Assembly (NCBI RefSeq): GCF_000189635.1
Contig: NW_002476559.1
Coordinates: forward strand, 992,001-1,056,000
Origin: Tetrahymena thermophila SB210
Taxonomy: Eukaryota; Ciliophora; Oligohymenophorea; Hymenostomatida; Tetrahymenidae
DNA length: 64,000 nucleotides
Direction of reading: 5' to 3'
This document shows positions 1-13,400 of the stretch, piece by piece. Numbering within the stretch: position 1 is the first letter of the stretch; each line of letters opens with the position of its first letter. The notes beneath the pieces were generated by a model. That model ran no database searches. It had not been told where the DNA came from and was given only the letters and a program-made list of their open reading frames with translations. Made by a program: the position numbers and the translations under genes.

Positions 1-1089
1 CTAAAGGGAAACTTTGGATAATTAATAATTGTTTTTTTTATTTGTTATTAGTTATTTCAAAAATATAACTCAATTTTTTTAATAAAACTCATTATTTCAA
101 ATATGAAAAAAAACTAAAATTTTATAATATAAACTGTTCTTTTTTGTAAAATTATTTTTTTGATTTATAAGTGAAAAAATAAGAAAAAATACAATAAATA
201 AATGTAAAATTAATTAAAGAGATGATAAAATATTATTTAAAAGTTATTTTATTTGTACTTAAATAGGAATTTGATATTAAATATAATTAAACAAGTGTTA
301 GAAGAACTATTTTTCTTTTAGAAAATTAAATAAATAAATAAAAAATAGAAAAATAAAGAATAAATTAATTACTGTAAAAAAGTAGAAGATAAATAATTTG
401 TTTAGTAAAGCAATATATTAATTTAATAGTAATTTATTGAATTTAAATTTAATTAAATAGCTACTACAAAATAACTTCTAGAGTTTTTAATATATTTTCA
501 AGCAAAAATTTAAAGGTAGTAAAATTATATGAAATTCTTGAAGAATTCAATCAAATGTGTACATAAAATTTATATAGATGATAAGGATGAAGAAGGTGCA
601 GTAAATTAATTAATTGATTAATTCATAAACGAATATATAATTAATTACTTTCTGAAAACTAATTTAACATATATACAAAACCTACCATCCTTATAGCAAC
701 AATTGATTCTAGTAAAAAAGAGGCAATCAATCTAATTTTTTGCTGATTGAAAAAATAAAAAAAAATAAAGGGCTTGAAGAGAATTTAAAAGAGAAGAGAA
801 ATAACAATATTATAATTGGCTAACATTAAATATATATATAAATATAGAGATTATAAAAACACTTAATTTATAAAGAAAATTTGTTAAAAATACAAAGGTA
901 ATTAAAAGTAGAGAAAACCTAACAATCTTTGCTCATAAATCCAAAGAAAATATAACCAAAAAGCACAAAGTTTGTAAAGAGGCAACAATAAGCAGCGAAA
1001 GGCTTTTGAAAAACAAAGAGAAATAAATTATTGGCAGTTTGCTCAAAAATAATTTTAAATATTGAAAATATTTTTGCAAGCCCATCAAC
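1..1089. other. Upstream region, no convincing gene
   Basis: This is AT-rich sequence with no family I recognise. A 73-codon reading frame (529-750, + strand, ending in TGA) is open under the ciliate code, but its composition does not separate it from background. The stretch 890-1089 is richer in purines and leads into the ATG at 1090, so it is probably the 5' untranslated region of the next gene. Confidence 0.5.
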
Positions 1090-4000
1090 ATGAATTAATA
1101 AAATGAGTTGGAATTGTAAAATATTCCATAAAATGATCAGCCTGAGTAGACAATGATGATGAGTAATAATGAAGATAATCCATAGAGCGAGTACAATTTT
1201 TCATCTGGATCTGGTCAAAATGGCTCTCAATATTACAATAAGAAATACAAATTGCTTGACATGTTCTTACTGAAAGACAATAATGGATAAAAGAGTATTA
1301 ATCGTGTCTGTTGCATCAGAATAAAAAAGAATTGGACTATCAGAAGATAAATGATTGTTTCTTTGATGGTTCTCTCTTGTTCAGTCTTCCTACTTGTTAT
1401 CCTCATCGTTATTGGTAATCTCTTCCTCACTAGGTAATATAATTTATTTATTTACTTTTAAATCAATTTGCAAAGATAGAACAAACAAACTAACAATATT
1501 TACAATTAATAACGTCCAAATAAATACGTTAAATATTTAATGACGGCTCATGTTAATGCGAGCTTCTCTGATAAAATATGATTCAAATATAATAAAAAAT
1601 GCTCTATAATTTACTGAATACATTGATAGATCAGTAAATATTTAGCAAAATGAAATAATATTTTATATAAATAAGTAAAGAAGAAAGTGTTAATTAATAA
1701 TTGGCAAAAGGATCAATCAAGTTATCAAAAAACTTATACAATTAAAATATTGACTTGACTTTTAATAATTATAAATGAATATTATTTTATAGAGATAAGA
1801 AAAGGATAATAGCAAAAAAAAAAAATTAATTATAATTTGATAAAAGCTTTTTCTAAATAAAAAAACATATAAATAATTTATTCCCATTTTAATTTTAAGT
1901 CAGAATATTCATTCACTGATTTTTAAAAATTTATTATTTCAAATAAAAATTATTTTATTTTGTGTAAGAAAATGACAATTAACACAGAAGCTAATATAAA
2001 TGAAATTAAAAGAGTTGAAAAGCAAATTTTAATTATTGTTTATTAAATGTGAGAATTATACTTAAATTTAATTATAATAGATTTCACTTATAAAATTCTC
2101 AATTTCATCTCTCATTTTAATTTTAACGAAAGTTATTTATTTTATTTAGGTAATAAAACGAATAAAAAAACCAAATTTCTTATTTATCATAATAAATAAA
2201 ATGACAGTTAACTAATTTATAATTGAATTAATTTCTTTAAAGCAAAGAAGATAAATTTTATTGTGATTGATAAGAGTAAAAACAAAATAATCAGAAAAAT
2301 TCTTATTATTTAAATTAATTATTCTTTTTTACCAAAGAATAACTCAATAATTTCAACAAAAAAAAACAACAAACAAATTTTTAACATAAAAATTATTGGT
2401 TGACTTTCTGAAGAGTAATTTATAAATTTTTTTATTCTAAAAATAGATATCTGATTAGAAAGTCCTCTGAAGATGCTATTCATCAACAAATTTAAGAAAA
2501 TTTACGTAATAGCGCTAAAGAATACTCGAATGCAATTTTAGAAATATTCCATGGTTCGTCTTCGAAACTAGAAATTCTGACGAGAGTAATAAATATTATT
2601 TGTATCAAATCTGCTAACCAAAAAATAACACATTTAAAAAAAATAAATACCAATAGATTGTACTGTCGGCGATGAAAGAAGATAATTAAATATTTGACTT
2701 TGACTATGTAAAAGAATTTCCGATTATAGGTAAACCTCTTTTTGCTATTCTTCAAACTAAAAAAAATAAATATTTAAATTAGGGCAGGGGAATTATATAG
2801 GGCTTGATGGGTTTTAAGATTCTTAGTTAGGTGATATTGATAGTTCATAAGCAGCGCAGCAAGATTATCAAAATTATAATATTACTTTTAAATATTGGCA
2901 GTGGGGATCATACAATTAAAATAAAAAATTAAACACAGTGAACAAACTCTCAAAAGATTCTCAGAAAATTTTAGGAGCTTGTGATGTATTGAACTATTTT
3001 TTAGAAGACTTCTTTTTCGATAAAAATGTGACCTATATTCATTACATTTACATGGTTTTTGCTAATTATGACAATACTGGGTAGAACTAGCTCCCATCAG
3101 ATTAACAAGAACTTGTTTCTATTTGGTATCCAGGTATTTAACTAATTAATTAATATACTTTTTGTTTGAATAAATATGAGTATTTTATCATATGATTCAT
3201 TTATAAAACAAATAGGTGGTATTAATACTTAATTATATCCATAGTCATATTACTCAACTCCAAACGACCCAAGAGCTTATGATCCAACCTAGTCTACTTG
3301 GTATAAGCAGACTCTAGCTAATTTTAAAGTAGTTTTTATCAAATTTACAAATATATCAATAAAAATTTAACTTTATTAATAGAATCAAACACAATAGCAA
3401 CTACAAAATCAAACTTCACAGATGGTTCTTACAGGACCTTATCTGGATGCAGCAACTAAAATGAAAACCTTAACAATCAGTAAGGCTATTGTTAATCAAT
3501 ATAACTAATTCAGAGGAGTTGCATCGATTGATATGCTGGTAAACGATTTATAAGTAATTATAGATAGAGTTAGATTTTATGATACTGGTTTTTTGATGCT
3601 TGTCAATTAAGCAAATGGATAGATTCTGAACGACCCTTATAACAGCTCTGATATATACTATATTTATGATACTAGTTTGACTAAGTTTACCAAGGACTAG
3701 TGGACCAATATTATCAGTAACAATGTAGACTACTCTGAAGACGAAATCATTGACTTTTATAACTCAGATGGTGTGGAAATTTTACTGATGAGAAACTTTA
3801 TTGAAAATTAAATAAGTGGAGAAAACTACATTTTGATCGTGTAGGTCCCAGAAAGAGAAGCATATCACTTCCTTTACGACCTTTCCGATAAAATGTTTTA
3901 GACTTTTTAGACAATTCAAATTATTACCATTTGTAAGAATTTTTAAAAAAATAATTTGAATTTAATTAGAAAATAAATTATTCTTAATCCAATTCATGTT

Positions 4001-4741
4001 AAATAATGATATATAGGTACTATATTGTTTACATGCTCAATTGCTATAATGTGCGGATGCTGCTATTCAAACAGAATTGTTTAGCCTCTTACAAAGCTCA
4101 CTGAGTATGCAAAAAGCATTAACTCAAACGCTACTAAAAAGTCATTGACTTAAGACATAAAGATTGATTTGGATAATATAAAGGCTAGTGATAAAATAGG
4201 TGAATTGATAGAAGCATTTAAGAATCTAGTCAAGGGACTTTCTGGTTTGAAGAAAGGAGCTAGAACAGAAATGGCAGCAGGTAATGAAAAGATTAATTTC
4301 CCAATAAACTTCTATTATGGTACTAAGATGAAATGGAGACATTTGCTAGAATAATTAAAGAATCACGAAGAAAAGAAAAATTAGGGAGCAAACGGTGAGC
4401 AAAATGACACAGCTAATCCCAACACTGCTAATGGAAACGCAAATAATACTAATGTTACAGGAAATGGAAAGGTAGAAAATGAAAAAGAGGTAGTAAATAG
4501 AGTTGGGCAAGAACAACTATTTACTAACCAGCCTTAAGATTTCAGAGATATTTCTACTAATATGAGAAATAACAACTCAAATATCATCGGTGCTAATAGT
4601 AATGACATAAAAGTAGACAATATATTACTTAATTTCTAGGATGATTAAAAAATTAAGAATGGTCATCTTAATAATATTGAATAAATCGATGATGAATACG
4701 ATTAATAGATCTTTAGCAACAAAAAAGAGAAATCTGATTGA
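1090..4741 (+). CDS. Cache/HAMP two-TM receptor-like protein
   Basis: Seven exons fit frame exactly: 1090-1433, 2447-2585, 2657-2729, 2783-3133, 3216-3328, 3383-3932 and 4017-4741. They encode 764 residues, ending at TGA. Residues 1-85 are polar and cytosolic. A TM helix follows at about 92-112, then a large non-cytosolic region containing a Cache-type motif (NDPRAYDP...STWYKQ) and a second Cache-like stretch (RFYDTGFLMLVNQ). A second TM near 518-540 has a Cys-rich end. After it comes a HAMP-like segment (IVQPLTKLTEYAKSI ... KIGELIEAFKNLV). The tail (about 600-764) is Asn/Gln-rich and contains no kinase, cyclase or other output domain that I can see. Known Cache proteins bind small ligands outside the cell, and HAMP domains relay the signal inward. 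A sensory role is therefore inferred, and the ligand is unknown. The first intron is unusually long (1013 bp). Confidence 0.75.
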
Positions 4742-5843
4742 TTAAAGAGTTAGCAATAAATCCATTTAATTTTTTCTTTCTACTAATTTAATTTATTATG
4801 CAATATTAACATATGCATAATACTCACCTACATGAATAGATGTAAGCATAATAGATACATAAATACATATGCATGTCATCTTTAATATAAATATTCATTC
4901 TACAAATATTTCTTGATGTGAAACATAAGATTGTTTAATTGATTGAATAAACTTCAAATTAATTATATGGACATTCGTAAATTTATCAATATTAATTAAT
5001 GTTAAAAGTTTTATAATTTTCATATTTGTTTTACAAAAAATTAAGCTTTCATCATTTTTATTTACTTATTTATTTATTTATTTATTTATTTATTTCTCCT
5101 TTAAGTTTAAAATTAATTTTAACAAGTTTCTAATTGAAAGACTCTTAAAAATAAATATTTCTTTAACTTCTTTGTAACATTTTAGCTTAAAAAATATTTT
5201 GTATTTTTTTCAAATAATATTTTTAATGTTAAAAAATAAATTTTAGCATTCATTTATCTTTATATCATCTTAATTTCAGTTTCTATTCAAGCAAATAAAT
5301 AATTTTTTCATTAAATAGTTTTAGAATATTGAAATTTGTTTAATATTTTTACTTTTTTTAGCATTTAAATATTTTATTTCTTTTGAAAAAGTAATTATTG
5401 ATATAAATAAATATATTTTTTTAAATTACTCAAAAACTTTAAATTTACTTGATTCAACAGCAATTTACTTATGTATTCATCAAAAAATTTTATGAATAGC
5501 ATTAAATAACTGAAAAATTATATTTGATTATAAATTTAATACTCTAATCAAAAAGTAAGAAAACTACTATCACATTCTTTTAATTGTAATTTAAATGAAT
5601 TAATTGATATCAAGTTATTAAATGTTGAAAAATTTTCTATTGGTTTTGACCTATTTCATTTGAAAAAATAGTAATTGCAATTAAATTCAATTAAGAATCT
5701 TTTTAAAAAATAATATATATATATATAGAAAAAAAGTCCTACTTAACAAAAAGATTTCTTTTAAAAACACAATAAATAGCAACACCTAAACATAAATTTA
5801 ACAAAATCCTTAGTATTACACTCCGTAAATAAAGTAAATAAAT
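4742..5843. other. Intergenic region with a TTTA microsatellite
   Basis: This is non-coding sequence between two genes on the same strand. It is almost pure A+T and has a TTTA tandem repeat near 5057-5094. It should hold the 3' end of the receptor-like gene and the promoter of the E2 gene. No longer structure is visible. Confidence 0.6.
5057..5094. repeat. TTTA microsatellite
   Basis: The tetranucleotide TTTA is repeated about nine times with one or two interruptions, in an intergenic region. Runs like this recur throughout the window and look like ordinary AT-rich spacer DNA. Confidence 0.7.
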
Positions 5844-7814
5844 ATGGGTTGTGGAAGCATCTCGAAAATAAATGAAAGCGTAGCAAACAAAAAAAAACAA
5901 AATGAAATATAAGTTTAAGATATAAAGGGGATTATAGAGTAAAATTTAAATGATATAAAAATAAGAAATCCTCAATTATTAATTGAAGAAATTGAAAAAT
6001 AGCAAACCATTTAAAAGTAGCAATAAGTAGACTAAGAAAACAATGATAAAATCAGCAATATGAGTGATCACCATTCAATAAAAATAGTTTCGAATAAGAC
6101 ATCTCCAAAAACGACTTAGGAAACAATTCTTAGTAAGCAAGACTTAATGCTAACATAAGCAATTTCAAAACACAGTCATGTTTTTTATACTGAAATACTT
6201 CAAAAAGAGGTTTTTAAGCTCTCTTCTAAACTAAAAAAACATATAAATGTAGGCCAATTCAATCGTAATGTCAATCAAGCTAAGCGTATTCAGAACGAAA
6301 TTAGGATTTTAGTGAAGAACTTGCCTATTTATTCTACCAATAGCATATTTGTAAGATGTAATGAGCTTGATACTAATCACTTTTAATGCATAATTATGGG
6401 GTCAAAAGACACTCCTTACGCTTATGGAGCTTTTGCCTATGATTTACATTGTGATTACAGCTTTCCTAACTAGCCTCCTAAAATGAGACTGATAACTACA
6501 GGTGGAGGGTCAGTCAGGTTTAACCCTAACCTTTATAAAGATGGCTTTATTTGTCTAAGTCTACTTGGAACTTGGAATGGACAAAAGACCGAAAAATGGA
6601 ATGAATCAACTTCTAATATATTACAAATTTTAATAAGCATCCAATCCCTTGTCATGAACGATTAAGTAATCATTTTAACTTTGGAATTTTAAGTATTTTT
6701 AAGATCTTTAGCTCCCAATTTTTTATGAATAGTTAGAGAAAATTTAAAAAATACTTCCTTTTCTTTATTTAAATCACCTGAAAACATTTAAAATTATTTA
6801 TTAGAAGAAAAATCATTTCTTTTTCATGTACAAAAAAAAAACAAATTTTTACTTAAAAAATATTGAAAATAATTTTTAAAACAAAGAAAGAAAGAAAAAT
6901 GAAATTTAAATTTTTTTGTTTGAATTGAATATTTATTTATCATAAAATTTAAAATCATCGAAATGAATGAATTAATAATTCATTATAAATAAAAATAAAT
7001 TAATGATAAAATTTCTAATAGTTATTTATAATATTCTGCATAATGAAAAATTATGGCTAAATATTAATTATCAATAATTTTTCTTTGCGGGAGATAATAA
7101 ATAATTTGATAGATAACTAAAGAAAGAATTTATTTATTAATTATGTTCTGAGCTATTTATTGAAAAGCGAACAAAAAAAAATTAAATTTTCCAATAAATT
7201 ATTTTACAAATAATGAATGTCTTTATAATTAATAATTTAAGGTCTATTACAACGAACCCAGTGTTGGAAAATAAAATCAAGAAAATGAAATGAGAAACAG
7301 AGCTTACTAAAATATTATAAAAATATCAAATATAAGACACGCGATGATCGATTAACTTAAAAACCCTGACCCAGAATTTAGAGATATAATAAAAATGCAT
7401 TTCTATTTGAATAAAATTGAAATACTTAATTAATGTGATAAGTGGATAATAGATGCAAAACAAAGTGATGCATCTAATACAAGGTATGATGCTTTCGTAA
7501 GATCTCACAACTATTACTTAGCTCAAAGATACAAATCAGACTACTCTCTTTATGCAAAAGATTTAATTGACACAGTTTATGAGCTCAAGTAAGAAATTCA
7601 AAAAATAGATATATCAACTCTTCCCCTTTATCAAGAATTTCTTCAAAACATAAATAATCAAGCTGAAGAAAAATGTCCTTCAATTGAAGATAAACAATAA
7701 TAGCAATAAAACTAGGCCTTTTCAAATTTAAACTAAACCCATTTTCAAGAACATGTAATTGATAAAGACCCTCATTTGAATGAATTAGTTGAAGCAAAGG
7801 AGATATCTATTTGA
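5844..7814 (+). CDS. E2 ubiquitin-conjugating enzyme, BIRC6/UBE2O type
   Basis: Two exons (5844-6665 and 7242-7814) encode 464 residues. The UBC fold lies at about residues 150-290. It carries the hallmarks of the BIRC6/UBE2O/UBE2Z branch: NPNLY in place of the usual [15 protein letters not shown] with the presumed catalytic Cys237, a conserved W a few residues later, LISIQSL, and YYNEP right after the splice junction. Enzymes of this family take ubiquitin or a related modifier from an E1 as a thioester and pass it to substrates. BIRC6 and UBE2O also act as their own E3, but in much larger proteins. Here the domain sits in a modest protein with a Gln/Lys-rich linker in front and a helical region behind. 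The protein begins MGCGS, a plausible N-myristoylation and palmitoylation start, which would place it at a membrane (inference). Confidence 0.9.
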
Positions 7815-8999
7815 AAACAAGTGAAAATAAAATTAAAAAATTCTTAAATTTACATATTTAATTAATAAAATCGCATATTTGAATAAAAAAAGAATGAATG
7901 AATAAATGCATGTCTAAGTGTTTCTAATAAAATTATATTTTCTATTCTAATTAATTTTACTAAAAGCTAAATTATTATTTTTGATTAATTTAATTTATTT
8001 TTTTCACTAAATTTTAAATTTTTAACACTTATTTATTTATTATTTAAAAAAGACTAAATAAATATTCCTCTTTGTTTAAAATTATTTAAATTAAAAAAAA
8101 TATTATCTCTTTATTTTCAAAAAGTTTTTTTTTTTAAATTTGAAAAATATCCAAATTTTCATCAAACTTTATGGTGTAATTAATGTAGTAAATAGGAAAA
8201 ATTTTATTTAAAAAAATGTATAATATCTAAATAAAAGAAAATACTAATTTTTAGTAGTAAAAAGATTTAAATTTACTTTTAAAGTTTATTTTCATTTAAA
8301 TTTTGTATGGAATCAATGAGAGCTGCAAACCTATTTTAGCTTTTTAAATTACTTCAAATTTTGATTAATGAAAAAGTTTTGATATACTTTTAGTCATTTA
8401 ATTTCTTTAAAAAATTTAAAATATTTTTTAAAGTTAAAATAAAATTTTTGTTTTAAATTATTCAAAGTTAACGCTGTTTATTTATTTATTAACTATTTTT
8501 AATTTATTTTTTAATTTTATTAATTCAATTAAAGAGCATAAAACTATTTTATTAAATTTAAATATCAATTCACTAATTAAGTTTTTCTTTCATAATTATT
8601 CTACAATATTTTCATCTTTTTTAAAATATTAGAAATTCATATTCAAATTTATCTTTTTAGAAAAACTTAAATAATAAAAAAATGAAAAAAACAAATAATT
8701 ACTACTGAAAAATAAGTAATTAATTTACTACTTAATAAACTAACTAACAAAGAATCATCAAAAAAAGAATGTAGAAATTATTTCATAAAAAAATGGTTTA
8801 GTTATTTATTTAATTGATTAAATGATATTTATAACTCTATTAATAATATTATGAGTAGATAGATAGATATATATTAAGCTTTACTTATGTTATATATATT
8901 ATTATATTCTAGTAGTTTGTTTTTATTATGTACAACAAAAATTATTTCTTTATATTATATTTTCATTCTATTCAAATATTCATTCATTTACTCATACAT
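7815..8999. other. Intergenic region between convergent genes
   Basis: AT-rich spacer that should contain the 3' ends of two converging genes. Homopolymer A and T runs dominate. I see no reading frame or RNA gene in it. Confidence 0.6.
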
Positions 9000-10490
9000 T
9001 CATTTTGAAATTAAGCTTCCTAATCCACCCTTAGTTTTGGAATTACTTTAAGAAGTAGAAGGTACTTATTGCTTAGAATTAGTTATACTATTTAACAATA
9101 AAGCACTGCCACTAGTATAATTAAGCTTATTTTGGCTTGGTGCTGCCCCTTAATCTTATTTTTAATTATTTTACTTTTAGTCGTACTTTAAATTGTTATT
9201 TTAATAGCTCAGTGATTGCTTAGATATGTTTTATAAGGAACTTGATGGAGAGTATGAATTTTTATCAGAATCTGGATTGTAGGGCTTGCGAATATAATTT
9301 GTAAAATTATTTGAGCTACTTTTACTATCATGATTTTGCTCTTTAATAGTATTTTTTGAGTTATCTCTTCTCTACTACCTTAACTGCTCATAGATATCAT
9401 CTTCCTACTAATTACTTTTTTGAGGTTTATAAAATGATTTTTATTATTCTTTATCATCGTTGCCACCTAGAAGAGATCCCAAACCTTTTTTAGAATTTTA
9501 ATCATTTGACTGGTTATCAGTTAATGATTAAAGAGTTTACAAGCTAGATGAAGGAGTAAAAGTACTAGACTTACCCAAGTTAGTTTAACTAGAATTTTAT
9601 AATTTTTATTTAACTTAATTTTAAGCACTTTACACAAGTTAGACCATAGAAGCTGGAGCAGAAGGTTTTTATTGAGTTAGATTTGATGAAACTGATTTAT
9701 TTTAAAGCTTAAAACTATCTTTATCTTATTGAGAAAATTCTTTCTTTAACTTTTGAATGTTTTCTCTTCTTTGCTATCCTAATTATTCATAAATGTCTAA
9801 TTAACCGGTCAAGTTCTTTTTCTGTTCTTGTTCTTATCTTTTATCTTGTGGCACAAATATCTTTTTTAGCAAATCATTTTAAGGATCTTCTTCTTTTTTA
9901 AGATCTTCAAGCTTATTAACAAATATTATTGGTGACTTCTCTTCTTCCTACTTCTTCTCCTTTTAAGGTTGAGAAATCAAAGCACTTAATTTAGCTAAGC
10001 CATTTCCTTTCATGCTATTCATTTGCATTTATTCCTGCTAGACAGAGAGAGCTTCTTAAAAGGAAATACCTGTCCTCTTAGCCTTTTATTGCTTTTATTA
10101 ATCAAAGTCTTCAGGTTCTTATATGATTTCTAATAAATTGCTATTTTTTTTATCCACTATTAGAGTTTCTGAAATAATTATTAAATCTTATGATTACTTA
10201 ACAATAGGTGCGTCTTATTTAATCTATTCATTAGGTCCTTCTTTATTGTTATTATCTTGCTTATTTTCTGGTTACTATTCCGTCTAAATTTCGTTTTCTA
10301 TTTACATTTTTTCTTCGTCGTTATTTTCATCAACTTGTATAGGCTCAAAATCAGTCAATTTCAGTTCATTAACTTAGTTTTGTCTTTGTATCATCTCTTG
10401 ATATTGCTCTCCCCAATCTTTTTTCACATAAACCGAAGAAGAGCTCTCTAACAAAGAGCCTTTTAGTACCATTTTACCGATATCACTAAT
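9000..10490 (-). other. Terminal exon encoding the helicase tail
   Basis: This single open exon of 497 codons ends in TGA. It joins the helicase exon at 10622 in frame if the acceptor just above 10490 is used. It is low-complexity, but two motifs recur. DIYEQL(G/R)QQRR(E/D)N occurs twice, and a GLGSL(L/I) motif occurs twice, the second time at the extreme C-terminus. A separate gene starting at the internal ATG (MVLKGS) is the main alternative. Confidence 0.6.
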
Positions 10491-13400
10491 CTAATCTTTG
10501 TTTCTAAATTTGCCATACCTGTTATTTTTTGCCTTTTTGATAAAAAAATGAAAAATATTTCATTTTAAATTTATAAATAAACTTTTTTTGTGTAAAAAAT
10601 ACTGATAAATCACTAAATTACCATAAAATCTACAAAGGCTCCCCAAACAGGGTTGGAATTAAGAGTGTCTGCGTGACCTAAAACAATTAAGCAGTATTTA
10701 GCTCTTGTTAAAGCAACATTCATTCTTCTTTCATCTTGTAAGAAACTTTATTTGTATTTAATAAATACCAACATTACAATAAAAAAAATGTATTTAGTTA
10801 TTTATTTACCCAATCATATTCTCTCTCCATTCTTGTTTACTGTTTACACGGACTGTTGTAAAAATGATAATATCCTTTTCCTACCCTTGGAAAGAATCAA
10901 CTGTGTTAACTTGAATAAATTTATGGTATGACTTAGGAATTTATTTGCGAATCAATTCATTAATAAGCCTTGTTTACTGCTTATAAGGAGTGATAATACC
11001 TATTGAAAGAGTTTCTTTACTTTCTGGTTAGACTTTTTACTATCTTTCGATTTCATCTATAATTTAATTACATATTGAAATAGAAGCCAGACCTTCAGCT
11101 TCATTTTCATAAGACTTTTAATTCATTTTTTCTCTACTGAAAACAATATCAATAAATTAAGTATTAAACCTCTCTAATCTTTATAGATAATTAGGAAAAG
11201 GACGATTAGCTACTGAAGGACCATCTTTTAATCTTAATATCAACAAATTAAAAAATAAAAATACATTTTCATCAAAAATCATAAAAAAAAGTATTCAAAG
11301 AAAAATGAAATCGAAAAGTTGAAAATAAATAAATGCTAAAAAATTAAATGAATGTATGAATGAATGAATGACACAATAATTTAATTTACTTATTATCGTA
11401 AAATTAAATAGAAGGAAACTCTCTGATATTAGGATGCATTCTATATTACTAATCTAAGAAATATGGCTTAATCTTATTGTCAATGATTCTTTCAAAGAGA
11501 CTTCTATTATACTTCGTAATGTTACTCTCAGGTTAGAAAGTTGTAGCTGGCAACTGTTTAGGATCACCTAAATTTAATAAATTTAATATCTTACATACAA
11601 AAAAAATCGATAATGAGATGTATATGAAGAGATTAAGTAAGAATTACCGATTAAGATCATTTTGTTTGGTTAATAATAAAGGGGAATGATGTTGTTAGGC
11701 TCTGTGCACTGTTTATTATACAATTCATTTACAAAAAAAAAATGATAATTTAGAAATTTACTTAAGCTGCTTCGTCCACTATTAGAACTTCTACTTAATT
11801 TTTAAATCTCTCTAATTTTTCGCTCATAGAACTAGCCAAAGTACAGCATACAACCTATATAGTAATTTTAAATGAATTAAAAAATAAAATCAATTAATTA
11901 ATTAATTTTACATCAGCTAATCCTAATAACTAGTCTGATATATTCTTAATTTGATCACGTCTTGCAACTTTTTCTAGTTTTAGAATTGAAATTTTTGATT
12001 GAAGCTTTCTCTTTTTATCAAATAGAAAATCAAGTTCTGCAGATAAATCTGAACCCGTTAATTCTTTTTTAGATTTTTCAATTTACTAATTAATTTTTGC
12101 AACTTCGATTTACATATCTATTAAAGTATCTTCTTCTCCTTTTTTAATTTAACCATTCATCTTCATTTCTTTCATTTTTCTTTCTATTTAATATTCTAAG
12201 CACGCTTTCTTAACATTTTCAGAAGGTCTAAATTAATAAATGAAAATTAATTTTATTAATCTCAATCTTTAAAAACTTACACATAGTCTATTGCACCTAT
12301 ACGTATAACGTTTACCTTGACCTTTTATCCTCCTGGTGCAATAAGGTCATGTTCAATAATTCTCGAAACTATTTCGTCTACTGCAGTGTTTGAAGGAGCA
12401 CAGATCTAATCATTAATAAATAAATAAATTTACAAACTTATAAATGTCAATTTAATTACCATTATTTTAGGCTTTGTATGATCTTGATTCTTCTTAATAT
12501 AGTGATACAGCCCAGCAAGAAGACCCAAAAGCGTATGTGTTTTACCAGTACCAGGCTTTATTCAATAAAATAAATTTAAAAAACATATCTAGTTAGAAAA
12601 AATTCTATTAAATTACAAATTTATTAATAAAAATAATTGAAAAAATTTTTATTTTTTATGTGAAAATTTAAAAAATGAAATTGAAATAAATGCTATTTTT
12701 TATTAAATTACTGGGCCTTAAAGCATGCAAATACCTTAACTAGTTAAGCAAATTTCTTTAATTGACTGTAATTAAGAATCATTGTATCGATTTTTCAACT
12801 CTTCAAAGAAATCAACTAAAGAAACTTTTTTTACATTAAGATTGATAAATTTAATTTAAAAAAATTAATTAGTTTATTTATTTATAAATTTATTATACAT
12901 GGATTAGCAACTGGTGTATTGTTTTGTGTGATATTCAGAGGATTATATATGAATCTATTTATATCATTGTATCTCATATTTTTTATAGACAAATATTCTC
13001 TAATGAATGTGGTCATTTTTTAGAAGTTAAATATTTTTATTGGAATAGAACCATCATATCCAACAAATTATTTCACAAATGCCTGGGCATCAATGTCTGC
13101 ATAAATCTTAAGTGTATCTTAACCATTAGACTCTGGTGGTACAACCCAACCAAAGAATAAGAATTACTTCTTTTTCTTAAATTCAGTTTAAGTCAACTAG
13201 GTAAAATCTAATTCACTTGAATTTGACATCAAAACAGCATGATTCTTAAGAGTGCATAATCTATAAAAATCATCTTCTGATGTATTAAGTTCACCGTTTT
13301 CTAAATCTTCCTTTTGGTCTTTGAATACTGAAGACCTCTATACAGTAAATTCAATAAATCCATGGTTGTTATCAGATAAATTGTTCAACTTAGCAAAACA

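Noticed and set aside
529-750. 73-codon + strand frame ending in TGA
   Set aside because: Composition is like the surrounding AT-rich DNA, there is no recognisable feature, and chance frames of this length are common when TGA is the only stop.
1530-1590. Possible intronic C/D-box-like RNA in the first intron of the Cache/HAMP gene
   Set aside because: Only isolated TGA/CTGA words were seen, without a proper C box, terminal stem or guide region.
2492-2755. Minus-strand frame of 87 residues
   Set aside because: It overlaps exons 2 and 3 of the Cache/HAMP gene in antisense and has no features of its own.
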